Source: Aggregatilinea lenta (GTDB lineage Bacteria; Chloroflexota; Anaerolineae; Aggregatilineales; Aggregatilineaceae). Taken from it: a stretch of 64,000 bases of DNA. Positions 7,636-14,987 of the stretch are shown piece after piece. The DNA is taken from positions 1,612,001 through 1,676,000 of the forward strand of contig NZ_BFCB01000003.1 in the NCBI RefSeq assembly GCF_003569045.1. The letters are read 5' to 3'. The notes below the pieces were generated by a model. That model was not told the DNA's origin and did not search any database. It saw only the letters and a program-made list of their open reading frames with translations. Each line of letters opens with the position of its first letter. Position 1 is the stretch's first letter. A program made the position numbers and the translations under genes.

Positions 7636-7865
7636 GCGGACTGCCCGGTGTAGATCTGCTCCCGGGTTAGCCATGCCGCATACTCAAGTGCCTGTTGAAT
7701 GTCTTCCGGCTCCAGGTCAGGGTATTCAGCCTGGATTTCGGTGGGTCGCTTACCGTGCGCGACCAGGTTTACCACCAGCGACACGGGAATCCGCATGCCG
7801 CGGATGCACGCCTGTCCACCCAAGATGTGCCGATTGAAGGTGATTCGGTCGAGTTTGGGATCCAT
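7632..7865 (-). CDS. DUF433 antitoxin
   Basis: 77 residues matching DUF433: GGQACIRGMRIPVSLVVN, then EIQAEYPDLEPEDIQQALEYAA, a helix-turn-helix antitoxin that represses its operon and neutralises the DUF5615 toxin. ATG at 7865 is the start; the longer frame upstream has no family similarity. A TATAAT-like -10 lies on the minus strand at 7910-7905 without a clear -35. Confidence 0.88.
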   Translation of the reverse strand: MDPKLDRITFNRHILGGQACIRGMRIPVSLVVNLVAHGKRPTEIQAEYPDLEPEDIQQALEYAAWLTREQIYTGQSA

Positions 7866-8507
7866 GATTGCCTCTACCCCTGAAGTTGCCGTCTCACAAA
7901 ACTGATTATAACTCGTTCTGGCCGGTGACGGGCAAGCCGGACTGCTGCGCTCCGCGGGGATCATGCGGTCAGCAGGGCAGGGCTTTCGAGACTGCTCACA
8001 GATGTTCCCGCTGTGCGGAAGCACGCCATGGTGCGACGTCGTGGGGAAACAAGGGTTACCCTGGGCGTGTGAGTCCTAACGTTACCCTCCTAATAAGGTC
8101 TAAAGTGAACTACCCACCCCCGTCTTCAACCTTGAGCGGCGCGTTGGTCCGGCAGGTTTTCACAACTGCGACATGCCCCCCTGGGGGGGGTGTCTGCCGG
8201 CTGGGGCAGCGAAAAGCATGGTCGCGTGCCGCGACGCTTCAGTGTCTACCGCTCGCTAGCGCCGGTCCCCCCACACGCGCCAAAAGCGCGCGCGTGCGGG
8301 TGCCCACCGGCACGTCGCTCGCTGCGTTCCCCGCCTGCAAAAGGGTCCCCTGTGCCTGGCCTGCCACCGCTTGTGAACCCATGGCATGCGTTTCCTGCAC
8401 AGGAAATAACGCGTAGGGGGTGACTGCGCACGGCAAGGACAAGCCCTTTGGCCTTCGGCTCCGACGGTTAAGCACTTATTCGCTTTTACCTAACCCGGAG
8501 GCTCAAC
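7866..8507. other. Gene-poor intergenic region
   Basis: No convincing gene on either strand. It holds a -10-like element for the toxin-antitoxin operon, a G/C-tract hairpin near 8175 and a palindrome at 8391-8406. A likely ribosome-binding site (CGGAGG) for the next gene lies at its right end. Confidence 0.6.
8391..8406. repeat. Dispersed palindrome
   Basis: TTTCCTGCACAGGAAA, intergenic, about 100 bases before the 230-aa gene. Confidence 0.85.
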
Positions 8508-9200
8508 ATGTTTACAGTCAATCGTCAGTTCACCGTCACCGTCAACGACATGGCTCGTACGGCCGTCGCTGTGCAGATCAGTGACGAGCAGACCCTGGAC
8601 CAGGTCACGGCAGCCGTCAGCGACAAGGGCTGGGACGCCATCACGTCGCTGGTATGGCTCAAGGACGAGGCGCATGTATATCTGCGCAACGTCGTGGGCA
8701 AGACCATCACCACAGCCGAGCGTGTGCTCAAGGCCGTGCCCTCTGCATGGCTGCCCTGTGAGGGCGAGCTGGTAGTGGTGTACCCGCCGGCCAGCAAGAC
8801 GGGTCGCAAGCAGCAGCCCAAGACCCAGCCTGTACGTAAGGCCGAGCCTGTGCGCAAGGCCGAGCCGGCAGCGCGCCCGGTCATCATCAGCGTGTCTGTG
8901 CAGGGGGCCGACTGGCTGGTGTCCTACACAGTGCCCAAGCCTGACGGCACGACCGACGGCGCAGTGAAGTCCGGCAAGGTCGAGGGCTACAAGCCTGGGC
9001 AGGCGACGGTGCTGGGTGCACTGAAGGCCGCGCTCCAGGTGTGGCAGCCGAAAGCGACCTACCAGACGAGCATCACGCGCATCAGCGACACCAACGTCGG
9101 CCGGATGCTGCGCGGTGAGATGCAGTCGCGTGCCAACTCTGAGCTGCTCGCCGAAGTCAAGGACCTGTGCGCAAAGCATCAGGCCACGCTCAACCTGTAG
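8508..9200 (+). CDS. Hypothetical protein, 230 aa, two-domain
   Basis: The first domain (1-105) is alpha/beta, with FTVTVNDMARTAVAVQI and WLKDEAHVYLRNVVG. A linker with the repeated motif VRKAEP (about residues 110-125) joins it to a second alpha/beta domain (VIISVSVQGADWLVSYTV, then helices to the end). CGGAGG precedes the ATG and a strong terminator follows, so it is a single-gene transcript unit. Function unknown; the second domain is not confidently RNase H-like. Confidence 0.75.
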   Translation: MFTVNRQFTVTVNDMARTAVAVQISDEQTLDQVTAAVSDKGWDAITSLVWLKDEAHVYLRNVVGKTITTAERVLKAVPSAWLPCEGELVVVYPPASKTGRKQQPKTQPVRKAEPVRKAEPAARPVIISVSVQGADWLVSYTVPKPDGTTDGAVKSGKVEGYKPGQATVLGALKAALQVWQPKATYQTSITRISDTNVGRMLRGEMQSRANSELLAEVKDLCAKHQATLNL

Positions 9201-9205
9201 CGCAG

Positions 9206-9229
9206 AGCCCCCGAAAGGGGGCTTTTTTG
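9206..9229 (+). terminator. Rho-independent terminator
   Basis: AGCCCCCGAAAGGGGGCTTTTTTG just after the 230-aa gene. Confidence 0.9.
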
Positions 9230-9302
9230 CGTTGAATCTCTTCTGCCTTCGGCAGGGGCGGGTTCAACAGATTTTCTTTTTGTGCGCTCCCGGGAGGGTG
9301 AC

Positions 9303-9602
9303 ATGAACGCAGCTTACGCAGTCTGGCCCGTGCTGGTTTTGATCGTCCTGGTTGTCCTGTACGCTCGCTCTGGACGCAAGTCGCAGCCTGTCGTGGCCCA
9401 GGTCATGACGACGGTCGAAGCCTATTGGACCGCGGACGGCATCGAGGTCTACCAGGCCGACACGCTGCTGACGGTTCTCAGTGACAGCTTCGAGCTGCAC
9501 GACGTCGCCAGGGACAGTCACTGGCTGGTCGAGTGGGGGACGGTGCCGGGCGCGGACAAGGTCCAGCAGTGGTACGGCACGTCGCGCACCGCAGTTCGGT
9601 GA
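9303..9602 (+). CDS. Small membrane protein, 99 aa
   Basis: The N-terminal segment AVWPVLVLIVLVVLYA is one transmembrane helix; the rest (VAQVMTTVEAYWTADG, FELHDVARD) is a soluble domain. ATG at 9303 follows GGGAGGGTGAC. It is a stand-alone unit between two terminators. Function unknown. Confidence 0.7.
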   Translation: MNAAYAVWPVLVLIVLVVLYARSGRKSQPVVAQVMTTVEAYWTADGIEVYQADTLLTVLSDSFELHDVARDSHWLVEWGTVPGADKVQQWYGTSRTAVR

Positions 9603-9608
9603 GCATCA

Positions 9609-9640
9609 GGGGGGAGCCTGCGGGCTTCTCCCTTTTTTGC
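9609..9640 (+). terminator. Rho-independent terminator
   Basis: GGGAG-CCTGCGGGCTT-CTCCC followed by TTTTTT. Confidence 0.8.
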
Positions 9641-9913
9641 GTTCCCCGAATCCGACGGCGCCTGGACGGCGCCGACCTCATGACTGGGTCGCGACGGGGA
9701 TGCTTGAGGACACGCGACACCCGCATCGCACCTCGCCCGCAGGGTAGGGGCCGTCCGCTGTGTCCTGACCGTGCGCGCCCCGCACAGGGCGCGCGCACAA
9801 CCGCGTCCCGTTGCCGCACGCGAGTGCCCGAGACACGGCGACACGCCCGCATGGAGCGTGGGCGAACGGCGTGTGGATACTTCGCAGGCCGCCGTCCGAG
9901 CGCAAACTGGGGA

Positions 9914-9942
9914 TGGACAGCGAACGTATGTTCTGGTATAAT
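9914..9942 (+). promoter_or_regulatory. sigma70-type promoter with SOS-like box
   Basis: TGGACA (9914-9919), a 17-bp spacer and TATAAT (9937-9942). The spacer contains GAACGTATGTTC (9922-9933), a perfect GAAC-N4-GTTC box, so a bound LexA-like repressor would block the polymerase. Confidence 0.75.
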
Positions 9943-10182
9943 GCGCCGCCATTCGATCTTAACTCTCACGAAACGAGACCCCGGTGGGGAGAGGGTGAAG
10001 GTGACACCCACGTCAGCCCCTTTTCGCCCGTTTCTACCCGCTTTCGCCACAATCTGACCGCTCGACACACCCCGGTCGCACGATCACGCCACGACACCAG
10101 CGCTCAATATGCAGTACTCTCCAGATTGTCTCCATCCTGCAGAAGGCCCCTGAGACTCACGAGAACGCCCCTATTTCGCGTC

Positions 10183-10194
10183 GAACGGATGTTC
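10183..10194 (+). promoter_or_regulatory. Second SOS-like box
   Basis: GAACGGATGTTC followed by TGGTAC, the same spacing to a degenerate -10 as at 9922. Probably a diverged duplicate of that promoter. Confidence 0.5.
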
Positions 10195-10309
10195 TGGTAC
10201 ACGCGTCCCAGCACGACGTCTAAGGCGCTTCTAGAGTCCTCCAGAGCCTCAGATTCCTTGTGACTTCGTCTCGGTCTTTCAATCAAATCCAATCGACCGG
10301 GAGGCAGAA

Positions 10310-10711
10310 GTGAAAACCCTAATTTCAGGCTCAAGAGACATCCCCGACCTCCACTCGTTCATGGAGCAGGTCATCCGTCGTCTGAAGGAAAACGGTGACG
10401 GGCTCATCGTTGGTGACAACGCGCACGGCGTCGACCAGCTCGCCATCTACTACGCCTACCGCTACGACCTTCCCACCGAGGTTTTCGGATGCTCGAAGAA
10501 ACCCCGAGCGAAGCTGTACACCAACCAGGAGTACATGTTCAACGTTCGTATGACGTACACCGAACGGGATCGCTTCATGGTGAGCGCAGCAGACCGAGGC
10601 ATCTTCATCTGGAACGGACAATCGAAGGGTACCAAAGCCGCGTACGACCACATGCTATCCCTCCACAAGCCAGTCTTCCTATACAGCATCCCCTATAACA
10701 GGTGGAGGTAG
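10310..10711 (+). CDS. SLOG-family protein (DUF2493/YspA-like)
   Basis: 133 residues with a Rossmann-like SLOG fold: TLISGSRDIPD at the N-terminus, DGLIVGDNAHGVDQLAI, and a C-terminal GIFIWNGQSKGTKAAYDHM. This pattern marks the YspA/DUF2493 branch, proposed to bind nucleotides or ADP-ribose-like ligands. GTG at 10310 follows GGGAGG. It is the first gene after the SOS-like promoters and could be damage-induced. The substrate is unknown. Confidence 0.8.
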   Translation: MKTLISGSRDIPDLHSFMEQVIRRLKENGDGLIVGDNAHGVDQLAIYYAYRYDLPTEVFGCSKKPRAKLYTNQEYMFNVRMTYTERDRFMVSAADRGIFIWNGQSKGTKAAYDHMLSLHKPVFLYSIPYNRWR

Positions 10712-10744
10712 GTGGCCCCTCCGAAGGGTGGCCCTGACCGGCCA

Positions 10745-10760
10745 TTTCCTGCACTGGAAA
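10745..10760. repeat. Dispersed palindrome
   Basis: TTTCCTGCACTGGAAA, one mismatch, intergenic after the SLOG gene and just before a GTGCC hairpin. Confidence 0.8.
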
Positions 10761-10821
10761 TTCTTTTGTGCCTTCAGCAACCTGATGCCATATCCAACCC
10801 ATCAGATTGCTGGAGGCTTTC

Positions 10822-11040
10822 ATGCTCGACCCTCAAGGTTACTTCATGTCACTCGACGACGACGAACTGGACTCGACCATCGTCTCCCTTCGCCATCAGC
10901 TCCGCCAGTCCGACGCGGACATCCTGGAAGTCGGCTACACGCTTCAGGTCGCCGAGCAGGAGCAGGACCGCCGTCACGAGCGACGCCTCGCCAACGAGGC
11001 CGCTGTGAAATTCGCCCGTATCCAGAACGCCCTGCGCTAA
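10822..11040 (+). CDS. Hypothetical helical protein, 72 aa
   Basis: Acidic and highly helical (DDDELDSTIVSLRHQLRQ, ADILEVGYTLQVAEQEQDRR), likely a coiled coil. ATG at 10822 has GGAGG five bases upstream. Function unknown; the size and charge fit a small phage regulator. Confidence 0.7.
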   Translation: MLDPQGYFMSLDDDELDSTIVSLRHQLRQSDADILEVGYTLQVAEQEQDRRHERRLANEAAVKFARIQNALR

Positions 11041-11134
11041 CTCTTCCGTCTATCCCAGTGGGGGCTTGTGGCCCCTACTGGGCCTTCGGCCCTGCCAAGA
11101 ACATCAGACTGGATTGTCAACTTGGAGGGACATC

Positions 11135-11677
11135 ATGCTAATCAGATTTGCAAAACAGCCAGACTCGACCGCACTGGACACCAGCGTCAAGTCGGCCAGC
11201 ACGGGCAAGCTGCTTGCGCCAAGCTGGGACATCGTCGGCGGTCACAAGCGCTGGCGACACGAGCAGGACGGCTACGTCGCACCGGACTGGACGCTGCGCT
11301 ACGCGCCAGTCGACGACGTCGAGTACGCGCGGCGGTACATCAAGCTGCTGCGGAAACGCTACGCGCAGGACAAGGCAGCGTTCGAGACGCTGCTGAACTG
11401 CGACGAGCTGGTGCTGGGCTGCTACTGCGTGCTGGGCAACTTCTGTCATCGTGAGCTCGCAGCCATCGTACTGATGCTGCTTGGAGGGCAATGCGGCATA
11501 CAGGTCAGCATCGCGTGGCCCGACGTCGACCGCGCCTGGTGGGTCGACGATACCGGCGACCTGTGCATTTTCGAGGACGACGCGTACACGGACCTCTCAG
11601 ACTTGTTGATCGGACCGTTTCCGAGCCGTGCAGCAGCAGCGTACTACATCGTTCGTGAGCAGGAGGCGGGGGCGTAA
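11135..11677 (+). CDS. Hypothetical protein, 180 aa, DUF4326/DUF488-like cysteine motif
   Basis: The middle carries ELVLGCYCVLGNFCHRELAA, close to the CxC...CH pattern of DUF4326-type phage proteins, preceded by helix RRYIKLLRKRYAQ. The C-terminal part (SIAWPDVDRAWWVDD) is extra to that family. ATG at 11135 follows TGGAGGGACATC. The molecular role of the family is not known. Confidence 0.65.
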   Translation: MLIRFAKQPDSTALDTSVKSASTGKLLAPSWDIVGGHKRWRHEQDGYVAPDWTLRYAPVDDVEYARRYIKLLRKRYAQDKAAFETLLNCDELVLGCYCVLGNFCHRELAAIVLMLLGGQCGIQVSIAWPDVDRAWWVDDTGDLCIFEDDAYTDLSDLLIGPFPSRAAAAYYIVREQEAGA

Positions 11678-11705
11678 GCCCTCGCTTTCCCTCCCGGGAG
11701 GAATT

Positions 11706-11990
11706 ATGCAAACCGTTAAGTTCCGCAACCTCACCCTGACTGTGCATCACACGACCTACGCTGATCCTCAGAACCCTTGTCTGCAACTACTGGATGAGGA
11801 TGGTGGCCCCTACGCCATCGCCTCAGTCAACGTCGACCAGGTGCTGCTGCCAGGCATGGTCGCCATCAAGACCTGGTCGGAGAACGCCGGGCTGTACGAA
11901 GCGCTCGTGGACGCGAAGATCATCAGCCCGAAGATCGCCGAGATTCCGTGCGGCTTTGTCAGTGCCGCTGTTTGTCAGCTCATCACATAG
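11706..11990 (+). CDS. Hypothetical protein, 94 aa
   Basis: Begins MQTVKFRNLTLTVHHTTYAD and is predicted mixed alpha/beta. ATG at 11706 is preceded by GGGAGGAATT. Resembles small phage proteins of the type found in long early operons; no family is recognised. Confidence 0.7.
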   Translation: MQTVKFRNLTLTVHHTTYADPQNPCLQLLDEDGGPYAIASVNVDQVLLPGMVAIKTWSENAGLYEALVDAKIISPKIAEIPCGFVSAAVCQLIT

Positions 11991-12028
11991 TAGGGGAGGG
12001 GAGTGGCCCCTCCTTTCAGGAGACCCGC

Positions 12029-12286
12029 ATGCGTCACATTAAGCTCGGCAAGTTCGTCATCACCGCTCTCGGCATCGAGACCTACGGCCTCTACTGGCTG
12101 TGGCCGTGGAAGCGCCCCGGCATGCACTACCCACTCGCCAGCCTGGACTTCGGCGGCATGTACATCCGCTCCTACGCCGAACATCTCGAGGCACGGCTGC
12201 ACTACAACCAGACGCTCGCCAACGAACCCTGGACACCGTTCAAGATGACGTTCAAGCAGCGCCTGCTAAATCTGATCCTTCGCTAA
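12029..12286 (+). CDS. Hypothetical protein, 85 aa
   Basis: Begins MRHIKLGKFVITALGIETYG, with an aromatic WLWPWKRPG segment and a basic C-terminus (KQRLLNLILR). Start at ATG 12029 after CAGGAGACCCGC. Its TAA stop directly abuts a palindrome that supplies the next gene's ribosome-binding site. Confidence 0.65.
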   Translation: MRHIKLGKFVITALGIETYGLYWLWPWKRPGMHYPLASLDFGGMYIRSYAEHLEARLHYNQTLANEPWTPFKMTFKQRLLNLILR

Positions 12287-12302
12287 TTTCCTGCACAGGA
12301 AG
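12287..12302. repeat. Dispersed palindrome
   Basis: TTTCCTGCACAGGAAG directly after a TAA stop; AGGA lies at ribosome-binding distance from ATG 12308. Confidence 0.85.
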
Positions 12303-12307
12303 AAAAC

Positions 12308-12640
12308 ATGCACGAACCAAGCCCCGTCGAAGTCGACCTGATTGTCAACGTCGGCCTGCTGGCCGGCATCGCGTACCTGGAGCATAAGCTGGGCGACCGC
12401 TTCACGCTCTATGACGACTCGACCCTCGAGGCCGTCGCTCGCATCAGCAACTTCACCATCCTGCACAACATCCCCTTCGTCGCCGCCGCCTGCGAGATGT
12501 GGACCTCCTGGGCCCTGATCCAACGCGGACAGGACATCCTGGCTGCCATCGACATCTGGACCGACCTCGAGCGCAACAAAATCACACGCAGCATCTACGC
12601 AGCGAATGGGAGGAACTACGCCTTTCACGCTTATCGCTGA
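12308..12640 (+). CDS. Hypothetical protein, 110 aa
   Basis: All-helical (VDLIVNVGLLAGIAYLEHK, ILHNIPFVAAACEMWTSW). The only ribosome-binding site is the AGGA within the palindrome just upstream. No family recognised. Confidence 0.7.
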   Translation: MHEPSPVEVDLIVNVGLLAGIAYLEHKLGDRFTLYDDSTLEAVARISNFTILHNIPFVAAACEMWTSWALIQRGQDILAAIDIWTDLERNKITRSIYAANGRNYAFHAYR

Positions 12641-12646
12641 CCACGA

Positions 12647-12662
12647 TCTCCTGCACAGGAAA
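12647..12662. repeat. Dispersed palindrome
   Basis: TCTCCTGCACAGGAAA between two genes, giving AGGAAAGGA before ATG 12671. Confidence 0.8.
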
Positions 12663-12670
12663 GGACCGCC

Positions 12671-12922
12671 ATGATCTTCATCATCCAGCTCGAGTACGAC
12701 GAGGAAAACCTCGCACCGCACCCGGACGTCGTCCCGTGGGTAGACGACAGCCATCGCTTGTGCTGGGCGATCCGCTTCGACACCATCGAGCAGCTTGCCG
12801 CCTTCGCCAAGTCGGTCGGCAAGTTCGAGCTCAGCCATTACAACACGCCGCACCCGGTCATCACTCTCAACTCCCGGGTCGAACCTGACCCCACCGTCGC
12901 CTACCGCACCACCACGAAGTAA
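12671..12922 (+). CDS. Hypothetical protein, 83 aa
   Basis: MIFIIQLEYDEENL, then CWAIRFDTIEQLAAFAKSVG. The second half resembles the C-terminus of the 149-aa product at 43656-44105 (IQLNTIEKFDALVDALGSF), so the two are probably paralogous. Ends at a terminator. Function unknown. Confidence 0.7.
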   Translation: MIFIIQLEYDEENLAPHPDVVPWVDDSHRLCWAIRFDTIEQLAAFAKSVGKFELSHYNTPHPVITLNSRVEPDPTVAYRTTTK

Positions 12923-12926
12923 TCAC

Positions 12927-12956
12927 GGACCCCGGAGCTACCGGGGTCTCTTTTTT
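12927..12956 (+). terminator. Rho-independent terminator
   Basis: GACCCCGG-AGCTA-CCGGGGTC followed by a T-run, running directly into a GTGCC hairpin. Confidence 0.9.
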
Positions 12957-12969
12957 GTGCCTTCAGCAC
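12957..12969 (+). other. Short leader hairpin (GTGCC-N3-GCAC class)
   Basis: GTGCCTTCAGCAC directly after the terminator T-run. Related hairpins: 9243-9255, 10768-10779, 13416-13427, 14932-14944, 19035-19047, 39116-39128 and 39480-39492. Confidence 0.6.
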
Positions 12970-13008
12970 GCTGTTCTCATCAAGAGATTCAGATTGGAGA
13001 CTTTGAAA

Positions 13009-13227
13009 ATGGAACACACCCTTTGGAACGCGCTTGTTTCTGCTCAGCATCGCATGACCACCGCTGCCAACGCAGCGGAGTACGACCGTGCCGCCGGTGA
13101 TGCCCAACATCTCGCGCAGCAGATCAACACCCGCCGGGTGCAGCGCGGACTCAAGCCCTGCGCGCGTGCCCGCCAGCTCACCATCATCAACGCCGAGGAG
13201 GTGTATGACCACACAGGACATCGTTGA
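13009..13227 (+). CDS. Hypothetical protein, 72 aa
   Basis: Helical, basic C-terminal half (NTRRVQRGLKPCARARQ). ATG at 13009 with GGAG about ten bases upstream. Overlaps the next gene by 23 bases in another frame. No family is recognised. Confidence 0.65.
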   Translation: MEHTLWNALVSAQHRMTTAANAAEYDRAAGDAQHLAQQINTRRVQRGLKPCARARQLTIINAEEVYDHTGHR

Positions 13228-13408
13228 CCAGTTCGTGATGTCGAGCCTGAAGGAGAGCTTGACGCAGGCATTGGCCCGCACCAATGAACGCATCAAGACA
13301 TCGAAGGTGTTCTCCCCGGAGCGCACCGCCGCCTACAACGACCGCACGCGCTTTGAGCGCGAGCTGAAGAAGGTCAACAAGCACTTGAAGCGACTCAACC
13401 GCGCCTGA
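13205..13408 (+). CDS. Hypothetical helical protein, 67 aa
   Basis: MTTQDIVDQFVMSSLKESLT and a charged C-terminal helix (RFERELKKVNKHLKRLNRA), likely coiled coil. A strong GAGGAGG lies in the end of the preceding gene. Confidence 0.65.
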   Translation: MTTQDIVDQFVMSSLKESLTQALARTNERIKTSKVFSPERTAAYNDRTRFERELKKVNKHLKRLNRA

Positions 13409-13462
13409 GCCACGTGTGCCGTTGGCATAAATCATTCAATCGAAACAGCAGGGGAGAGACAC

Positions 13463-14056
13463 ATGACCAAAACTCACTTCACCATCGTCGTGGGCGCCGC
13501 CCACATCACCCTTCGGTCCTCGCGTCCGGTCGAGGACGGCAAGCGCCCGGTGCGCTACATCGTCGACGTGAACGGCGTGCCCGACGGCGAGCCGGCCAAG
13601 ACCCTCGACGCCGGTAAGACACACCTCCAGAACGTCGTCACGCGCTTCAGTGAGAGCCAGAAGGACGTACTGCCGCCCGCCAAGCTGCCCAACGGCATGC
13701 GCGCCATCATCGCCGCGACGGTCGCCGAAGAAGCGCAGAGCTTCGCCGAGGAGAATGGTTTCGTGCTGAGCGACATCCCGTCCTTGCCTGAGTCGCAGAA
13801 GAATCGCCTCGGCAAGATTCTGGCCGACCGCGTGGCCGAACGGGCCGCGCAGAACGGCATCTCGTACCACTTCGCCAGCGCGCAGAGCGACCACTCGCTG
13901 ACGCCCGAAGAACGCCGGCACTTCATCGAGCAGAAGCCCGACCGTTGGCTCAAGCCGCTCGGCTGGCGGGATGTGATAGGCCGTGCCGAGAAGTACGCCA
14001 CCACCTGCGCGTTCAACACCCTCCGAGAGGGGAGTGCGAACGCGACCTGGCGATGA
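13463..14056 (+). CDS. Hypothetical protein, 197 aa
   Basis: Starts MTKTHFTIVVGAAHITLR with a beta-rich N-terminal domain. A helical middle (AIIAATVAEEAQSFAEENG) and a C-terminus with LTPEERRHFIEQKPD follow. GGGGAGAG lies upstream. Coupled to the next gene by ATGA. No family is recognised; it lies two genes before SSB. Confidence 0.75.
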   Translation: MTKTHFTIVVGAAHITLRSSRPVEDGKRPVRYIVDVNGVPDGEPAKTLDAGKTHLQNVVTRFSESQKDVLPPAKLPNGMRAIIAATVAEEAQSFAEENGFVLSDIPSLPESQKNRLGKILADRVAERAAQNGISYHFASAQSDHSLTPEERRHFIEQKPDRWLKPLGWRDVIGRAEKYATTCAFNTLREGSANATWR

Positions 14057-14445
14057 TCGTCCTCGAAATCATCGCCGCGCTCATCCTGGCGCTCGTCGGA
14101 AGTCTCCTGGAGCTGCTTTTGCCTTCGGCACTGCACGTCAAGTGCCCGGAGTGTCAGGGCGAAGGCTATCAGCCGATCAGTACCGAGCACCAGCTTTTCG
14201 TCTCATGCCCAGACTGCGACGTTCGGGACCGGCGCTGTGGTACCTGCCACGGCTCCGGGCTCATCCCGGTCGAACACGCCTATCTTCCGTGCGAGCACTG
14301 TGCGCACGGGGAGTGGCCGCGAGTTTGGGCGTGGCGCATCAACCTTGTCGTAGGCTTGGACGGTCTGTACCGCGCCAGGTTTATGAACCGCATGTTTTCC
14401 CGTACCTACCACATTCGCGAGTATCACGTCGAGCAAGGAGCGTAA
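14053..14445 (+). CDS. Membrane-anchored DnaJ-type zinc-finger protein, 130 aa
   Basis: The N-terminal helix IVLEIIAALILALVGSLLEL is a probable membrane anchor. CPECQGEGY, CPDC, CGTCHGSGL and CEHC are four CxxC(xGxG) units, the DnaJ/CSS central-domain pattern that binds two zinc ions. There is no J-domain. It may bind unfolded protein or nucleic acid near the membrane; the role is unknown. Confidence 0.75.
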   Translation: MIVLEIIAALILALVGSLLELLLPSALHVKCPECQGEGYQPISTEHQLFVSCPDCDVRDRRCGTCHGSGLIPVEHAYLPCEHCAHGEWPRVWAWRINLVVGLDGLYRARFMNRMFSRTYHIREYHVEQGA

Positions 14446-14451
14446 CACATC

Positions 14452-14847
14452 ATGGCAGGCTTTCAGCAGACAATGATCATCGGTAACGTCGGGCGTTCAC
14501 CGGAGATGCGTTTCACCCAGGCCGGTGTGGCCGTGTGCGACTTCAGCGTAGCGGTCTCCCGCCGCTGGACCGACCGCGCCACCAACGAGAAGCGCGAGCA
14601 GACCACCTGGTTCCGCGTGACGTGCTGGCGCAATCTGGCTGAGACGTGCAATCAGTACGTCACCAAGGGCATGCAAGTCATGGTCAAGGGCAACATCGAA
14701 GCCTCGGCCTACGCGCGCCAGGACGGTCAGCCCGCCGCGTCGCTCGAGCTCACCGCAGAAGAAGTCCAGTTCCTAGGTGCGCGCCCGGAAAACGACGCGC
14801 GCCAGGAGCAGGGCGGTTTCGAGCAGCAGGCAGATCTGCCCTTCTAG
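14452..14847 (+). CDS. ssb: Single-stranded DNA-binding protein
   Basis: 131 residues of standard bacterial SSB. OB fold: MIIGNVGRSPEMRF, VAVCDFSVAVSRRW, TTWFRVTCWRNLAETC and QVMVKGNIEASAY. A short linker leads to the acidic tail ending ADLPF, which docks replication and repair partners. The tail is typical in form, so it can recruit the element's or host's partners. A terminator follows. Confidence 0.95.
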   Translation: MAGFQQTMIIGNVGRSPEMRFTQAGVAVCDFSVAVSRRWTDRATNEKREQTTWFRVTCWRNLAETCNQYVTKGMQVMVKGNIEASAYARQDGQPAASLELTAEEVQFLGARPENDARQEQGGFEQQADLPF

Positions 14848-14871
14848 CAGCCGACAACGGCACAACCGAGA

Positions 14872-14905
14872 AAGCCCCGGCGATCCACTCTCCGGGGCTT
14901 TTTTC
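14872..14905 (+). terminator. Rho-independent terminator
   Basis: AAGCCCCGG-loop-CCGGGGCTT followed by TTTT after ssb. Confidence 0.9.
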
Positions 14906-14987
14906 GTTTCGATCTTTCCTGAAACCCCTTTGAGCCTTCGGCTCAGTCGTTGAATTACGTTTGAACGTTTGCTGAGGAGATTTTTCC

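Larger units (their letters stand above)
9641..10309. promoter_or_regulatory. Long intergenic control region with SOS-like boxes
   Basis: No gene is seen in this stretch. It holds a strong promoter with an SOS-like operator (9914-9942) and a second, weaker copy of the box followed by TGGTAC at 10183-10200. A GGGAGG ribosome-binding site for the SLOG gene lies at the right end. Confidence 0.6.

Noticed and set aside
8508-9200. RNase H assignment for the 230-aa protein
   Set aside because: The spacing of acidic residues in the second domain does not give the D-E-D-D set.
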